Source: Bacillota bacterium (GTDB lineage: Bacteria; Bacillota; Clostridia; Peptostreptococcales; Acidaminobacteraceae). Taken from it: 63,127 nt of DNA. The position numbers and the translations under genes were made by a program. The notes beneath the pieces are model-generated. The model did no database searches. It was not told where the DNA came from and saw nothing but the letters and a program-made list of their open reading frames with translations. This document shows, in pieces, positions 18,183-27,410 of the stretch (position 1 is its first letter; every line of letters begins with the position of its first letter). The DNA is taken from NCBI GenBank assembly GCA_020161295.1, contig JAIUOA010000014.1, positions 1 through 63,127 of the forward strand, in the 5' to 3' direction.

Positions 18183-18213
18183 ATTATAATTGTGATATAA
18201 TACGGTTACAATA
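18183..18213 (+). promoter_or_regulatory. Promoter region of the NUDIX gene, matching one at 11289
   Basis: Extended -10 TGATATAAT (18193-18201) set in a 31-base stretch shared, with few changes, with 11289-11319. Confidence 0.45.
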
Positions 18214-18229
18214 GAAAAGAGGGCAGCCG

Positions 18230-18805
18230 ATGAATTATATAGAAGCAATTAGACAGTTTACACCATCTGATGAACAGGAGTTAAACGATCAAAAGGTGAT
18301 TTTGAAATTTATAGAAGAAAACCCATCAAATGTGCTCACCCGAGAGAATGAAGTGGCGCACCTCACTAGCTCTGGTCTCGTGCTCAACGGATCGCTTGAT
18401 AAGGTTTTGATGGTCCATCATAATATCTATAATACATGGGCGTGGACAGGTGGACATGCCGATGGTGACGAAGACATGCTGGAAGTGGCCGTAAGGGAGG
18501 CCATAGAAGAAACAGGTGTACAGGCCATAACCCCTCTTTTCGAGGAAATCGCCTCAGTGGATATTATTCCCGTTTACGGTCATGTAAAACGTGGGAGGTT
18601 CGTTTCATCCCATCTCCATATGAATGTGTCCTACGTACTCATCGCTGATGAGAACGAGGACACCCAAATCAAACACGATGAAAATAGCGGTGTGATGTGG
18701 GTATCGGTGGACGACCTCGCTCACTATTCTGGGGAACCGTATCTCGTGGCCATCTATGAAAAAATCATCGCCCATGCGAGGGCCTATAAGCGCCAAAATA
18801 GCTAA
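18230..18805 (+). CDS. NUDIX hydrolase
   Basis: A 191-residue NUDIX pyrophosphohydrolase. The Nudix box is complete: GHADGDEDMLEVAVREAIEE then TGV, giving the GX5EX7REUXEEXGU pattern that binds the metal and nucleotide diphosphate. The preceding LMVHHNIYNTWAWTGG is the usual strand leading to the box. Substrate cannot be told from sequence. GAGGGCAGCCG precedes the ATG. The terminator follows immediately. Confidence 0.9.
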   Translation: MNYIEAIRQFTPSDEQELNDQKVILKFIEENPSNVLTRENEVAHLTSSGLVLNGSLDKVLMVHHNIYNTWAWTGGHADGDEDMLEVAVREAIEETGVQAITPLFEEIASVDIIPVYGHVKRGRFVSSHLHMNVSYVLIADENEDTQIKHDENSGVMWVSVDDLAHYSGEPYLVAIYEKIIAHARAYKRQNS

Positions 18806-18828
18806 AAATGCCTATTCTGGCGTTTTTC
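18792..18828 (+). terminator. Intrinsic terminator overlapping the NUDIX stop
   Basis: CGCCAAAATAG pairs with CTATTCTGGCG (one mismatch), followed by TTTTT. The left arm is part of the coding end. Confidence 0.75.
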
Positions 18829-18935
18829 GTGTTCAAAAAAAAGATTAAAAATCCTATAGGTGGTATAAATAGCATATAAGCGCGCACATGCTTAAATTTG
18901 TGGTCTAATCATAGCATAGAAAAAGGTGGTAATTT

Positions 18936-20258
18936 ATGCGTCAACTTAGTAACGTCTTAAGTCATCGAAAAGCAGTGGGAATCGCACTCACCATAGGGGT
19001 TTTACTAGGGGTGATGTTCTTCTCGCTGGCCTTTTACGAGAACAACCGAATCAATCAGCAGGAGACCATAAAAGCCACCGAGCACTTCGTCGTATTAGAT
19101 AATAAGCTCAACACCTTGGTTTATACGAATATCCATTTGCTCCAAGGTTTCATGGCCTATATTCAGACAAATGATGAACTGTATGACGAGAATATCTATC
19201 GGTTCTTAGATGTGTTACTATCATCACAGTATGAGATGATCAATAACGTGGGCATCCTAAAGGATACCACCATTATTTGGAACTATCCTTATGAAGCGAA
19301 TAAAGCCAGCATCGGGGTGGACCTCGCCACTGTTGACGCGCAAAAGGAAGTCATTCTAAAAGTAAAAAACGAGAGAATAACGCTTTTTCAGGGGCCGATT
19401 GACATGGTGCAAGGCGGAAAAGGTTTTATCATCAGGCATCCTGTCATCGAATCGGACGGCACCTACTGGGGGCAAGTGAGCGTCGTTCTCAAACACGATG
19501 AATTTCTCGCGGAAATCACTAAATACGAGAAAGAACTCAATATTAAAGCGGTAATCCTTTCTGAAGGCAGCGTCATCTATGGCGATCCTGCGCAGCTTGA
19601 TAAAGACTTATACTGGTTCACCTTTGATGACGAAGCCTTCGTCTGGGATGTGGGAATCGAACTACTGGATCATAACGGGGACGTTCTCTACCGCATGCTG
19701 TTATTTGGATTCTTAGGAACCATCGCGTTATTGGCCATTAGTATCGCCTCCTATGTCAGCGTTCGTGCGAACGAAAAAGTCAAACACGAGTCGGTACATG
19801 ATCATCTCACGGGACTTCGAAACCGTTACACGCTGGAAGAAACCATCGATCAAGTGTTCGCAGCAGCCAATCGCAATGGGCATAAGGTAGGAATTCTCCT
19901 CATCGATTTGAATCGCTTTAAAGAGATTAATGATACCCATGGTCACACCACAGGTGACGAGGTGCTTAAAGAGGTCGCATTAAGGCTGCAGAAGGCTTCT
20001 AGGTCAGATGAAATCCTGTTCAGGGTTGGTGGAGATGAGTTCATGCTCGTGGTTCCTGTCGTTAACGGATTCGGTGTCCTACATGCCATAAAGAATAGAA
20101 TTCAAGAACACCTGACATTCATACTCGATGTTCATGGCTATCAAATCAAGGTCAGTGCCAGTATCGGCTGTGCCATGTATAAGGATGATGGGGATAACTT
20201 CGATATCCTCTATCAAGTGGCAGACCGCAGGATGTATGATGAAAAGCACAGTTTATAG
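18936..20258 (+). CDS. CHASE-GGDEF diguanylate cyclase
   Basis: A 440-residue membrane protein. TM1 is about residues 13-33. The outer region to about 245 has the CHASE-type pattern (NNVGILKDTTIIWNYPYEAN, ASIGVDL and GGKGFIIRHPVIE). TM2 is about 253-275. The GGDEF domain has DHLTGLRNRYTLEE, LLIDLNRFKEINDTHGHTTG and an intact RVGGDEF. It should make c-di-GMP in response to an outside small molecule. AAAGGTGG precedes the ATG. It is a single-gene unit between two terminators. Confidence 0.88.
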   Translation: MRQLSNVLSHRKAVGIALTIGVLLGVMFFSLAFYENNRINQQETIKATEHFVVLDNKLNTLVYTNIHLLQGFMAYIQTNDELYDENIYRFLDVLLSSQYEMINNVGILKDTTIIWNYPYEANKASIGVDLATVDAQKEVILKVKNERITLFQGPIDMVQGGKGFIIRHPVIESDGTYWGQVSVVLKHDEFLAEITKYEKELNIKAVILSEGSVIYGDPAQLDKDLYWFTFDDEAFVWDVGIELLDHNGDVLYRMLLFGFLGTIALLAISIASYVSVRANEKVKHESVHDHLTGLRNRYTLEETIDQVFAAANRNGHKVGILLIDLNRFKEINDTHGHTTGDEVLKEVALRLQKASRSDEILFRVGGDEFMLVVPVVNGFGVLHAIKNRIQEHLTFILDVHGYQIKVSASIGCAMYKDDGDNFDILYQVADRRMYDEKHSL

Positions 20259-20278
20259 GTTATCAATAGGACTTAATG

Positions 20279-20307
20279 AAAGGGCTAGCAGTTTTAGCCC
20301 TTTTTTA
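20279..20307 (+). terminator. Intrinsic terminator
   Basis: AAAGGGCTA pairs with TTTAGCCCT around a short loop and is followed by a T-run. Confidence 0.8.
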
Positions 20308-20440
20308 TATGGACGATTCATCTAATGAACTTTTAATGTCTGACATCATTTGGAAATATTATAAAGTCACACATCGGGGTATAATAGAAATATCAGCATA
20401 AGCATAAAAAAGTGCTTATCTACAAAAGGAAGTGACTGAA

Positions 20441-22183
20441 ATGAAAAAGTTCAAAGATTCAATTCGATTTATAGGAGAACAATTAAGCCGTTCACTTAAA
20501 CGGTTTCCAGTGACCTTAATCGTCACGGCAGGCTTCGTTATAACGGCCATCACCCTCGCACATGCTGACTACGATGCGGCAAATCGTGAACAGCTGGAGC
20601 GGATGCTCTTTGCGCTCGCTGTGGGTATCCCGCTTACGGCAGCACTGACGCTGGTGGTGGAAAGACTTGGGCTTACAGGCGTGAAGCGTCATGGACTACT
20701 AGCAGTTGGTGTACTGGCCACTATTGGGTACTATTTCACCATTCCTGAGGACTATAACCAGTACTTCGTTATGCGATTCCTCGCACTCTGGGCCATGCTG
20801 TTCTTCGGATTTCTCATGGCACCGTATTTTCATAAACGTGAGGGCTTATCGCGATACACCCTCCATCTGGTAGGACGCTTTTTCCTCACCGTGTTGTTTT
20901 CAGGGGTCATCATGGGTGGCTTATCCATGATGGTGTTCACCATTGAGGAGCTCTTTGGTGTGAACTGGTGGGATGAGGTCTATCTCGATTTGTTCCTGGT
21001 CATCGCTGGTGCCTTTAGTGTCACCCATTTCTTAGGGAGTGTTCCAGAAATTAATGTCGAGGTGAAGGTGGAGGAGTACTCGAAAATCTTTAAAAGCCTA
21101 TTCCTCTATATCATCATTCCGATCATCTCCGTCTATACGGTGATTCTCTATGCTTACTTCGTTAAAATCCTCATGGGCTTTAAACTTCCAGAGGGAATTA
21201 TCGGCAACCTCGTGCTTTGGTATGCACTGGTGAGTGTCGTCACCCTTTTCTTTATCAGAGACCTGAGAGACCAAGTCAAATGGCTTGATAAATTTTATAA
21301 ATGGTACATCCCAGCGATGATCGTGCCACTGGCCATGCTGTTCCTGGCGATCTTCGTGAGAATCGATGCTTACGGCATCACCATGCCGCGTTATTTCGTC
21401 GTGGCACTGGCACTGTTTTCAACACTTGGCCTAGCCATCATGCGATTTAAGAAGGGCGATACAGCTGTAGCGCTCATGACACTACTGGTCATCTTCATCG
21501 CCGTCTCCTTTTACGGTGGACTGTCAGGCTATAGCTTAACCCTTTGGGATCAAAATACGCAGCTTGAAAACCTATTAAGAGAAAACAGCATGCTTGATGC
21601 CTCTGGAAATATCATCGCAAATCCGTCCCTTTCAGGGGAAAATCAGCAGCAAGTCTCAGAAAAAATCGAGTTTCTACTTCGTAACTATTCCGTGGAAGAA
21701 GTGGCGGTTTTACCTGAGGACTTCACACGCGATAAGGCGAAGGACACGCTAGGCTTTGAACTGGTCTACTATTGGCATAATCCAATCGACGATGGCAACA
21801 GAATTTACTACTATACGAAAGAAATGTCCAGAATGATCGATTTAAAGGGAGCTGATTTTATGCTATCTACCAGCCACTACGAGTCGTTAGTTCAGGCAGG
21901 GTTATCTGGTGGCTACACCGTTTCCAAGGAATCGGATGACAGCTTAATGACGTTTTATAAGGACGGGGCAGTGGTGATGACGGCGGATATTCACGAGGCT
22001 GCAGCAGGTTTTTATGTAGACCAGACGAAGCCTTATGTAATGACATCCGCGGATGGTAGCATCACCCTCACTTTAGACTTTTTAAGCATCGAGGGCAAGG
22101 TTGTGAGTGGCGGTGACGCCTCTAATCCAGCGGATTTGGAAATCGAATACTTCGATGTGAGAATCCTCATCGACCTTCCTTAG
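20441..22183 (+). CDS. DUF4153 family membrane protein
   Basis: A 580-residue protein with about ten to twelve membrane helices in residues 20-380, then a large hydrophilic C-terminal domain. The helix array with conserved Trp and Pro positions (MRFLALWAMLFFGFLMAPYF, FFLTVLFSGVIMGGLSM) matches DUF4153 proteins, whose function is unknown; some are near envelope-stress genes. ATG 20441 has AAAGGAAG eight bases upstream; an earlier GTG at 20432 falls in that ribosome site. It is monocistronic. Confidence 0.8.
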   Translation: MKKFKDSIRFIGEQLSRSLKRFPVTLIVTAGFVITAITLAHADYDAANREQLERMLFALAVGIPLTAALTLVVERLGLTGVKRHGLLAVGVLATIGYYFTIPEDYNQYFVMRFLALWAMLFFGFLMAPYFHKREGLSRYTLHLVGRFFLTVLFSGVIMGGLSMMVFTIEELFGVNWWDEVYLDLFLVIAGAFSVTHFLGSVPEINVEVKVEEYSKIFKSLFLYIIIPIISVYTVILYAYFVKILMGFKLPEGIIGNLVLWYALVSVVTLFFIRDLRDQVKWLDKFYKWYIPAMIVPLAMLFLAIFVRIDAYGITMPRYFVVALALFSTLGLAIMRFKKGDTAVALMTLLVIFIAVSFYGGLSGYSLTLWDQNTQLENLLRENSMLDASGNIIANPSLSGENQQQVSEKIEFLLRNYSVEEVAVLPEDFTRDKAKDTLGFELVYYWHNPIDDGNRIYYYTKEMSRMIDLKGADFMLSTSHYESLVQAGLSGGYTVSKESDDSLMTFYKDGAVVMTADIHEAAAGFYVDQTKPYVMTSADGSITLTLDFLSIEGKVVSGGDASNPADLEIEYFDVRILIDLP

Positions 22184-22314
22184 TAATTTTCTCGGGATTA
22201 ACGATTTGTTCACGTTCTGTTCGTTGCTATTCATAAAATTTGATTGTATAATATTTTGCATAACGAAATAGTTTGATCAGAAAATCAGAGAGAGAAATTG
22301 GAAGGAATAGCACG

Positions 22315-23592
22315 ATGAAGGGATCAAAAACAGCCTACGACAGACAAAGCTATATTAACAAGCAGGTGGCCTATTTTACCGAACACGCAGTGAAAAATCC
22401 TAAGCTCCTGGGGATGGAGTTCGAGCATTTCCTGCTCGATGCAGACACCCTTAGGAGCTATGGTTATTTTGAGCCAAATGGCCAGTCGGACATGATGAAT
22501 GCCCTTAAGGAAAAGGGATGGCAGGTGATCCAAGAGCAGGATGGCTATCTTTTAGGCCTGGAGAAAAACGGGGACACCATTACCCTTGAACCAGGTGGTC
22601 AGGTGGAAATCAGCCTTAGGCCACTATCGACGCTCATAGAGATCGACCGTGCGTACCGCGAGGTCATAGATGAAATTTATTCGGTTCTAAGACCGAATCA
22701 GATTATCGCCGGTCTGGGGTATCATCCCGTAACGAAGATAGACGAACTCCCGCTTTTACCGAAAAAGCGTTACCATATGATGTATGAGTACTTTAAAAAC
22801 AACGGTGCCTACTGCCATAACATGATGAAGGGAACCGCAGCGACGCAGGTTTCCATCGATTATTCGGATGAACAGGACTTTATCAAAAAGTTCAGAGTGG
22901 CGAACTACCTTTCGCCCATCATCGCCACATTATTCGATGCGACACCCGTTTTTGAGGGTGAGGCTGTGAAAGGGCGCAACATGCGCGCTCGCATATGGGC
23001 TGAAACGGATATTAAACGGTCAAAGCTGATTCCGGGGAGCCTCACGACGCATTTTGATTTTGCGTCATATGTGGATTATCTCCTAAAATTACCACCGATT
23101 CTTTTATACTCAAGTGGTGAGCTCTTCTATTCCGGGGAGATGACACTGGAGGAGTCGTTAAGCGTTTATCCTTATAGTGATGCGGATTTAGAGCATCACC
23201 TCTCCATGGTGTTTCCCGATGTGAGGCTTAAGAAGTTCATCGAGATCCGGATGCCAGATGCCATGCCATATCCTTATAATCTCGGCGTAGCGGCGCTCAT
23301 AAAAGGCGTCTTTTATAACGAACAGCTTTTAAACCACTACTATGATGAATCCTTAACGCATGACGACAGCTGGGTGGAAAGTCAAAATGCCAGCTTAAAT
23401 GAAGGCGATCCAGCACTTCAGGCTTATGGCATCAACCTTCTAAAAAATGCCATCGCGGTTTTACCGCCAGAAGAAGCACAGTACCTGAGACAGCTTAAGG
23501 ACGTCATCCAGACAGAAGGCGCCATGCTCGATTGGCTTAAGCGACTTCGTGTTGATTCACCAGAACGTTTTAAAGCCGTTATTACGATTTAG
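22315..23592 (+). CDS. Glutamate-cysteine ligase-family enzyme (plant/EgtA type)
   Basis: A 425-residue carboxylate-amine ligase of the GCS2 family. Diagnostic parts are the metal-binding opening LGMEFEHFLLD (as in EgtA and plant GCL), TITLEPGGQVEISLRPLSTL and the late IEIRMPDAMPYPYNL. The family joins glutamate to cysteine through the gamma-carboxyl with ATP. ATG 22315 is chosen with GGAAGGAA before it; the upstream TTG at 22273 has no ribosome site. A TATAAT box is at about 22247. Nine bases separate it from an ATP-grasp ligase gene, so the two probably act in sequence, the first making a gamma-glutamyl compound and the second extending it. Confidence 0.88.
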   Translation: MKGSKTAYDRQSYINKQVAYFTEHAVKNPKLLGMEFEHFLLDADTLRSYGYFEPNGQSDMMNALKEKGWQVIQEQDGYLLGLEKNGDTITLEPGGQVEISLRPLSTLIEIDRAYREVIDEIYSVLRPNQIIAGLGYHPVTKIDELPLLPKKRYHMMYEYFKNNGAYCHNMMKGTAATQVSIDYSDEQDFIKKFRVANYLSPIIATLFDATPVFEGEAVKGRNMRARIWAETDIKRSKLIPGSLTTHFDFASYVDYLLKLPPILLYSSGELFYSGEMTLEESLSVYPYSDADLEHHLSMVFPDVRLKKFIEIRMPDAMPYPYNLGVAALIKGVFYNEQLLNHYYDESLTHDDSWVESQNASLNEGDPALQAYGINLLKNAIAVLPPEEAQYLRQLKDVIQTEGAMLDWLKRLRVDSPERFKAVITI

Positions 23593-23601
23593 GAGGACCG
23601 C

Positions 23602-24972
23602 ATGACCTATGAAAGCAAGCTCGTCCAGCGGTTATTCGCGGACTATGACACCTATAAGCAGGATTTTGATCAGATGAAGCATCAGGTGGCCCATTCGAAG
23701 GCCATCTATAAAGGGGCACCAGTGCCTTATCTTCATATCCCAAAGCTCTATAACGATGCGGATATGGCGACGTTTAGTGCAGCACTTGATGGCATCCACG
23801 ACATCTGTGAGCGCACCATCGCCCTCTATTTAGAAAAACCGGAGATTCGTGCACTATTTGGCTTCGATGAGAGGCTGGAAGCGCTGATTCTTCAGCCGCA
23901 CCACTATAAAACCACAGTGCCCATGGGCAGATTCGACATTTTCTACTACGGTCCAGGCGATTTTCAGTTCTGTGAGCTAAATGCCGACGGCGCCTCTGCC
24001 ATGAATGAGGACCACGAGCTCAGTCAAATCCTCATGAATTCGGCTCTAATGAACAGCATAAAGGATGAAATCCAGGTGGAAAAGTTTGAGCTCTTCCATA
24101 GCTGGGTGTCAGAAGTGAAAACCATCTATGCAGAGTATCTAGAAAATATGTTGCTGGATACGGCCCATGCAGGCACAGCACATGCGGCTGAATTATCTTT
24201 CTCGAAACCGCTAGTGGCCATCCTAGACTTTATCGATAAGGGAAGCTCCATCGAGTTCGAGGTGTTTAAACGCACCTTTGAAGACGACGGGTTTGACGCT
24301 ATCATCATCGATCCGAGAGATCTGAAAATTTCAGACGGACATCTCATGGCAGATGGCCGAAAAATCGACATCATCTATCGAAGACTGGTGACAAAGGACC
24401 TTATGGACCGCTATGACGAGGTACCGGTGTTGATCGAAGGTATCCTCGCAGGGAAGACGTGCTTTATCGGTAGCCTTAAAACGCAGATCATCCACACGAA
24501 ACGCTTTTTCGAGGTGCTGTATGCGCCGGAAATACAGCCTTTCTTTACAGCGGAGCAGCTTGCCTTCATTAAGAAGCACGTACCGTTTACACGGCCGCTA
24601 AAGCGTGATGAACACTATCAGGATTATCTCGCGCACAAGGATGCGTATATCATCAAGCCAGTGGACTACTACGCTTCTAAAGGCGTCTGTGCCGGTAAGG
24701 ATTACACGGACCAGCAGTGGGCGGCGTTACTTGAGGAGAAGTGCTGTGAGGACTTCATCATCCAGAAGTATTGCCCAGTAGCACTGGTGGATAATGTGCT
24801 TGAGATGCCGGATGGTGGATTGGAACAACGGACGTTTAAAACCATCACCGGATTATTTACCTATAACCGTAAGTTAGCGGGCGTCTATGTGCGCGCGGGC
24901 CTGAATGCCATTATTTCAGGGCTACACGACGGGTATACGATGTCGACGCTGCATTATAAAAATAGAAAATAA
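23602..24972 (+). CDS. Circularly permuted ATP-grasp ligase, glutathionylspermidine-synthase-like
   Basis: A 456-residue ATP-dependent ligase. The segment GDFQFCELNADGASAMNEDHEL matches the FCE(L/I)N motif of glutathionylspermidine-synthase-like and permuted ATP-grasp proteins. Further on are IDIIYRRLVTKDLMDRYDEV, the Lys-containing AYIIKPVDYYASKGV and the end region FKTITGLFTYNRKLAGVYVR with the metal-binding site. There is no amidase domain. With the upstream gamma-glutamyl ligase it could finish a glutathione-like or amide-capped thiol; the acceptor amine is not known. GGAGG precedes the ATG. Confidence 0.82.
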   Translation: MTYESKLVQRLFADYDTYKQDFDQMKHQVAHSKAIYKGAPVPYLHIPKLYNDADMATFSAALDGIHDICERTIALYLEKPEIRALFGFDERLEALILQPHHYKTTVPMGRFDIFYYGPGDFQFCELNADGASAMNEDHELSQILMNSALMNSIKDEIQVEKFELFHSWVSEVKTIYAEYLENMLLDTAHAGTAHAAELSFSKPLVAILDFIDKGSSIEFEVFKRTFEDDGFDAIIIDPRDLKISDGHLMADGRKIDIIYRRLVTKDLMDRYDEVPVLIEGILAGKTCFIGSLKTQIIHTKRFFEVLYAPEIQPFFTAEQLAFIKKHVPFTRPLKRDEHYQDYLAHKDAYIIKPVDYYASKGVCAGKDYTDQQWAALLEEKCCEDFIIQKYCPVALVDNVLEMPDGGLEQRTFKTITGLFTYNRKLAGVYVRAGLNAIISGLHDGYTMSTLHYKNRK

Positions 24973-24982
24973 GGGGGCAACT

Positions 24983-25372
24983 ATGGCATTTTTATGGACC
25001 ACGATTCACGTTAAGGATTTAGAGGCATCGATTAAATTCTATCAGGAGGTCGTCGGACTCGTCCTGAGAAGACGCTTTTCGCCGGCACCGGGCACCGAGC
25101 TGGCCTTTTTAGGCATCGGTGAGACCGAGGTCGAGCTGTATCACATCGAAGGCGAAGCACTCCCGGGAAACATCGACGGCATCTCCATCGGCTTCACCAC
25201 AGATGATGCTGAAGCGCTGAGAACCACACTTTCAGAAAAGGGTCTGAAGGTATCCCCTATGATTTCACCAAACCCGAATCTCCAGTTCTTCTATGCAAAG
25301 GATCCAGATGGCGTAAACGTCCAGTTCGTCGAGGATTTGCGTAAGGAGTTGCCAGGAGCGGGTCCATTTTAA
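24983..25372 (+). CDS. VOC (glyoxalase-like) protein
   Basis: A 129-residue vicinal-oxygen-chelate protein with the two beta-alpha-beta-beta-beta halves: TTIHVKDLEASIKFYQEVVG, then VELYHIE, GISIGFTTDD and DPDGVNVQF. Of the four metal positions of glyoxalase I, His9 and Glu51 are present, but the third is Ser (SIGF where HxxF is usual) and the fourth Gln. It may therefore bind a thiol conjugate or another ligand rather than act as a classic glyoxalase. ATG 24983 follows the ligase stop by ten bases with GGGGG before it; a frame from 24905 overlaps the ligase and is rejected. Confidence 0.85.
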   Translation: MAFLWTTIHVKDLEASIKFYQEVVGLVLRRRFSPAPGTELAFLGIGETEVELYHIEGEALPGNIDGISIGFTTDDAEALRTTLSEKGLKVSPMISPNPNLQFFYAKDPDGVNVQFVEDLRKELPGAGPF

Positions 25373-25375
25373 CCC

Positions 25376-26608
25376 ATGACGCCGCGTGAACACTGGAAAA
25401 AGGAAACGGCGCTGTTTTTAACAAGCCAGACCCTCTCGATTTTAGGGACCATGCTCGTGCAGTACGCCATTATGTGGCACATCACCTTGACGACGCAGTC
25501 TGGGGTTATGATGACCATCTCCATCGTCGCAGGCTTCATCCCCACCTTTATCCTCTCGCCATTTGCAGGGGTTTGGGCGGACCGATTTGACCGAAAGCGC
25601 CTGATTATGCTGGCTGATTTCGGTATCGCACTGACCACACTGATCGCCACCATCATCTTCTGGACGGGATGGGGCTCACTCTGGATTCTCTTTGCCATGT
25701 CGGCGGTTCGCGCGTTTGGCTCAGCGGTCCAAAACCCAGCAGTGGGGGCGTTTTTACCGCAGTTTGTGCCCGAAGACCAGCTCATGCGGGTGAATGGCAT
25801 AAACGGCAGTATCCAGTCAGTGATCATGCTGGTGTCGCCAATGCTCAGCGGTGCTCTGATGACGGTCGCTCCGCTGGAAACGATTTTTATGATCGACGTG
25901 GTGACGGCTGGACTTGCCATCGCAGTGCTGTACTTCCTAAAGGTCGAGCCGCATGCCCGTGCCCTGGAAAAGGGAAAGGTCGATTACTTCGGCGATCTGA
26001 AGGACGGCATTAACTATGTTAAAAATCATCCATTTATCCGTGGATTCTTTATCTTCACTGCATTCTTCCATGTGCTCATCACCCCAGTGGCGACACTCAC
26101 CCCACTTCAGGTGACGCGGACCTTCGGCGAAGACATCTGGCGGCTCACCGCCATCGAAATCGCCTTTTCCATCGGCATGCTCATCGGTGGACTGGTGATG
26201 GCCTCATGGGGCGGGTTCAGAAACCGTGTCCACTCCATGGTACTGGCCACCTTCGTCCTCGGACTACTCACGGTGGCACTGGGAATCGTCCCCGATTTCT
26301 GGGTGTACCTACTGATCATGGGCATCACAGGTCTTACCATCCCGCTGTTTAACACGCCAGCCACCGTCTTGATCCAGGAAAAGGTGGAGCCGAATTACCT
26401 CGGCCGCGTCTTCAGCGTTATGGCCATGATTTACAGCTCCACCATGCCAGCATCCATGCTCTTCTTCGGACCACTGGCCGATGTGATCGACATCGAGTGG
26501 ATGCTCATCGCCACCGGACTTCTCGTCTTTATCCAGGCCTTCTTCCTCGGCGGCAGCAAGGTCATGATTAAAGCCGGCGAACCCAAGGTTCAGGAAGCGG
26601 AGAGCTAA
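25376..26608 (+). CDS. MFS exporter (MefA/DHA3 type)
   Basis: A 410-residue, twelve-helix major facilitator. It resembles the macrolide-efflux group: ETALFLTSQTLSILGTMLVQ in helix 1, then FAGVWADRFDRKRLIMLAD, the signature GxxaDrxdRkr loop between helices 2 and 3. The start follows the VOC stop by three bases and has no strong ribosome site of its own, so it is coupled to the upstream genes. Substrate could be a drug, or a thiol conjugate given the neighbours. GC content is higher than in the genes after it. Confidence 0.88.
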   Translation: MTPREHWKKETALFLTSQTLSILGTMLVQYAIMWHITLTTQSGVMMTISIVAGFIPTFILSPFAGVWADRFDRKRLIMLADFGIALTTLIATIIFWTGWGSLWILFAMSAVRAFGSAVQNPAVGAFLPQFVPEDQLMRVNGINGSIQSVIMLVSPMLSGALMTVAPLETIFMIDVVTAGLAIAVLYFLKVEPHARALEKGKVDYFGDLKDGINYVKNHPFIRGFFIFTAFFHVLITPVATLTPLQVTRTFGEDIWRLTAIEIAFSIGMLIGGLVMASWGGFRNRVHSMVLATFVLGLLTVALGIVPDFWVYLLIMGITGLTIPLFNTPATVLIQEKVEPNYLGRVFSVMAMIYSSTMPASMLFFGPLADVIDIEWMLIATGLLVFIQAFFLGGSKVMIKAGEPKVQEAES

Positions 26609-26627
26609 GAAAAGAAAGTGCAAGAAA

Positions 26628-26663
26628 TAAACGACCTAAGGTGTAGAAGCCTTAGGTCGTTTT
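26628..26663 (+). terminator. Intrinsic terminator, copy 1 of a repeated hairpin
   Basis: AACGACCTAAGG / CCTTAGGTCGTT, 12-bp stem, T-rich tail. The same hairpin with few changes recurs at 27327-27363. Confidence 0.85.
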
Positions 26664-26742
26664 AATTCTTTCTGGCAGTTTGAGATTACAAAAGGGTATA
26701 ATTTAGTCAAATCGACCATTCGAAAAACTAAGGAGAAATTAT

Positions 26743-27306
26743 ATGCCACTAATCAAACGTTTGAGCAACTGGAAAGTGTGCCTGCTATTCACTGGATTAT
26801 TTTTACTCTATTTGTTTTTTCTTTTGCCAAACGAGTCCGCGAAGAGCGACCGCATCTATGGGGATTTGGAAATGCCGGATACGAAGATGATTTATACCTC
26901 TGAGTATTTGAGGGACTTGGTGAGTCAAATGTCAGATGAAGGTCGAGCGGCATATATCACATCAAAAATCCGATTTGATATTTTATGGCCGTTAGCCTAT
27001 GGCTTATGGCTTACATCGCTTCTCGGTATTTTGCTTAAAGTTAAATCTGAGAATAAATCAAAACAGATAAAGTGGACTAGTCGTCTGGTGTATCTACCGA
27101 TGCTGGCGGTGCTGTTCGACTTTATGGAAAATGTCGTGATTTCTATCATCATGAGTAGTCATCCAGAGGAACTATCAGTATTGTTCAGTTTAGCGCCTGT
27201 ATTAACCGCACTTAAATGGCTTCTGCTGAATGGCGCATTTCTTTTAGTCATTATCCTGGGAGGCATCTGGCTGGTTCAAATGGTTCTTAAAAGAGTAAAA
27301 AGTTGA
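26743..27306 (+). CDS. Unknown four-helix membrane protein
   Basis: A 187-residue membrane protein I do not recognise. Helix 1 is about residues 12-28 (VCLLFTGLFLLYLFFLL), followed by a hydrophilic outer loop to about 80, then helices near 80-98, 112-132 and 155-180. No catalytic motif is evident. TATAAT (about 26698) and AAGGAG precede the ATG. It sits alone between two near-identical terminators. Confidence 0.7.
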   Translation: MPLIKRLSNWKVCLLFTGLFLLYLFFLLPNESAKSDRIYGDLEMPDTKMIYTSEYLRDLVSQMSDEGRAAYITSKIRFDILWPLAYGLWLTSLLGILLKVKSENKSKQIKWTSRLVYLPMLAVLFDFMENVVISIIMSSHPEELSVLFSLAPVLTALKWLLLNGAFLLVIILGGIWLVQMVLKRVKS

Positions 27307-27326
27307 GGTTTAAAATACATGAAAAA

Positions 27327-27363
27327 TTAAACGACCTAAGGCGTTGAGGCTTTAGGTCGTTAT
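27327..27363 (+). terminator. Intrinsic terminator, copy 2 of the repeated hairpin
   Basis: AACGACCTAAG / CTTTAGGTCGTT stem with a short loop and T-rich tail, very similar to 26628-26663; similarity continues some bases to each side. Confidence 0.8.
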
Positions 27364-27410
27364 TTATTTTTGAGGACGGTTTACGAACGGTGAATTCTTA
27401 GGTGATTTTT

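Noticed and set aside
25369..26364. Minus-strand frames opposite the MFS exporter
   Set aside because: Low-complexity translations without ribosome sites; the plus strand encodes a clear MFS protein.
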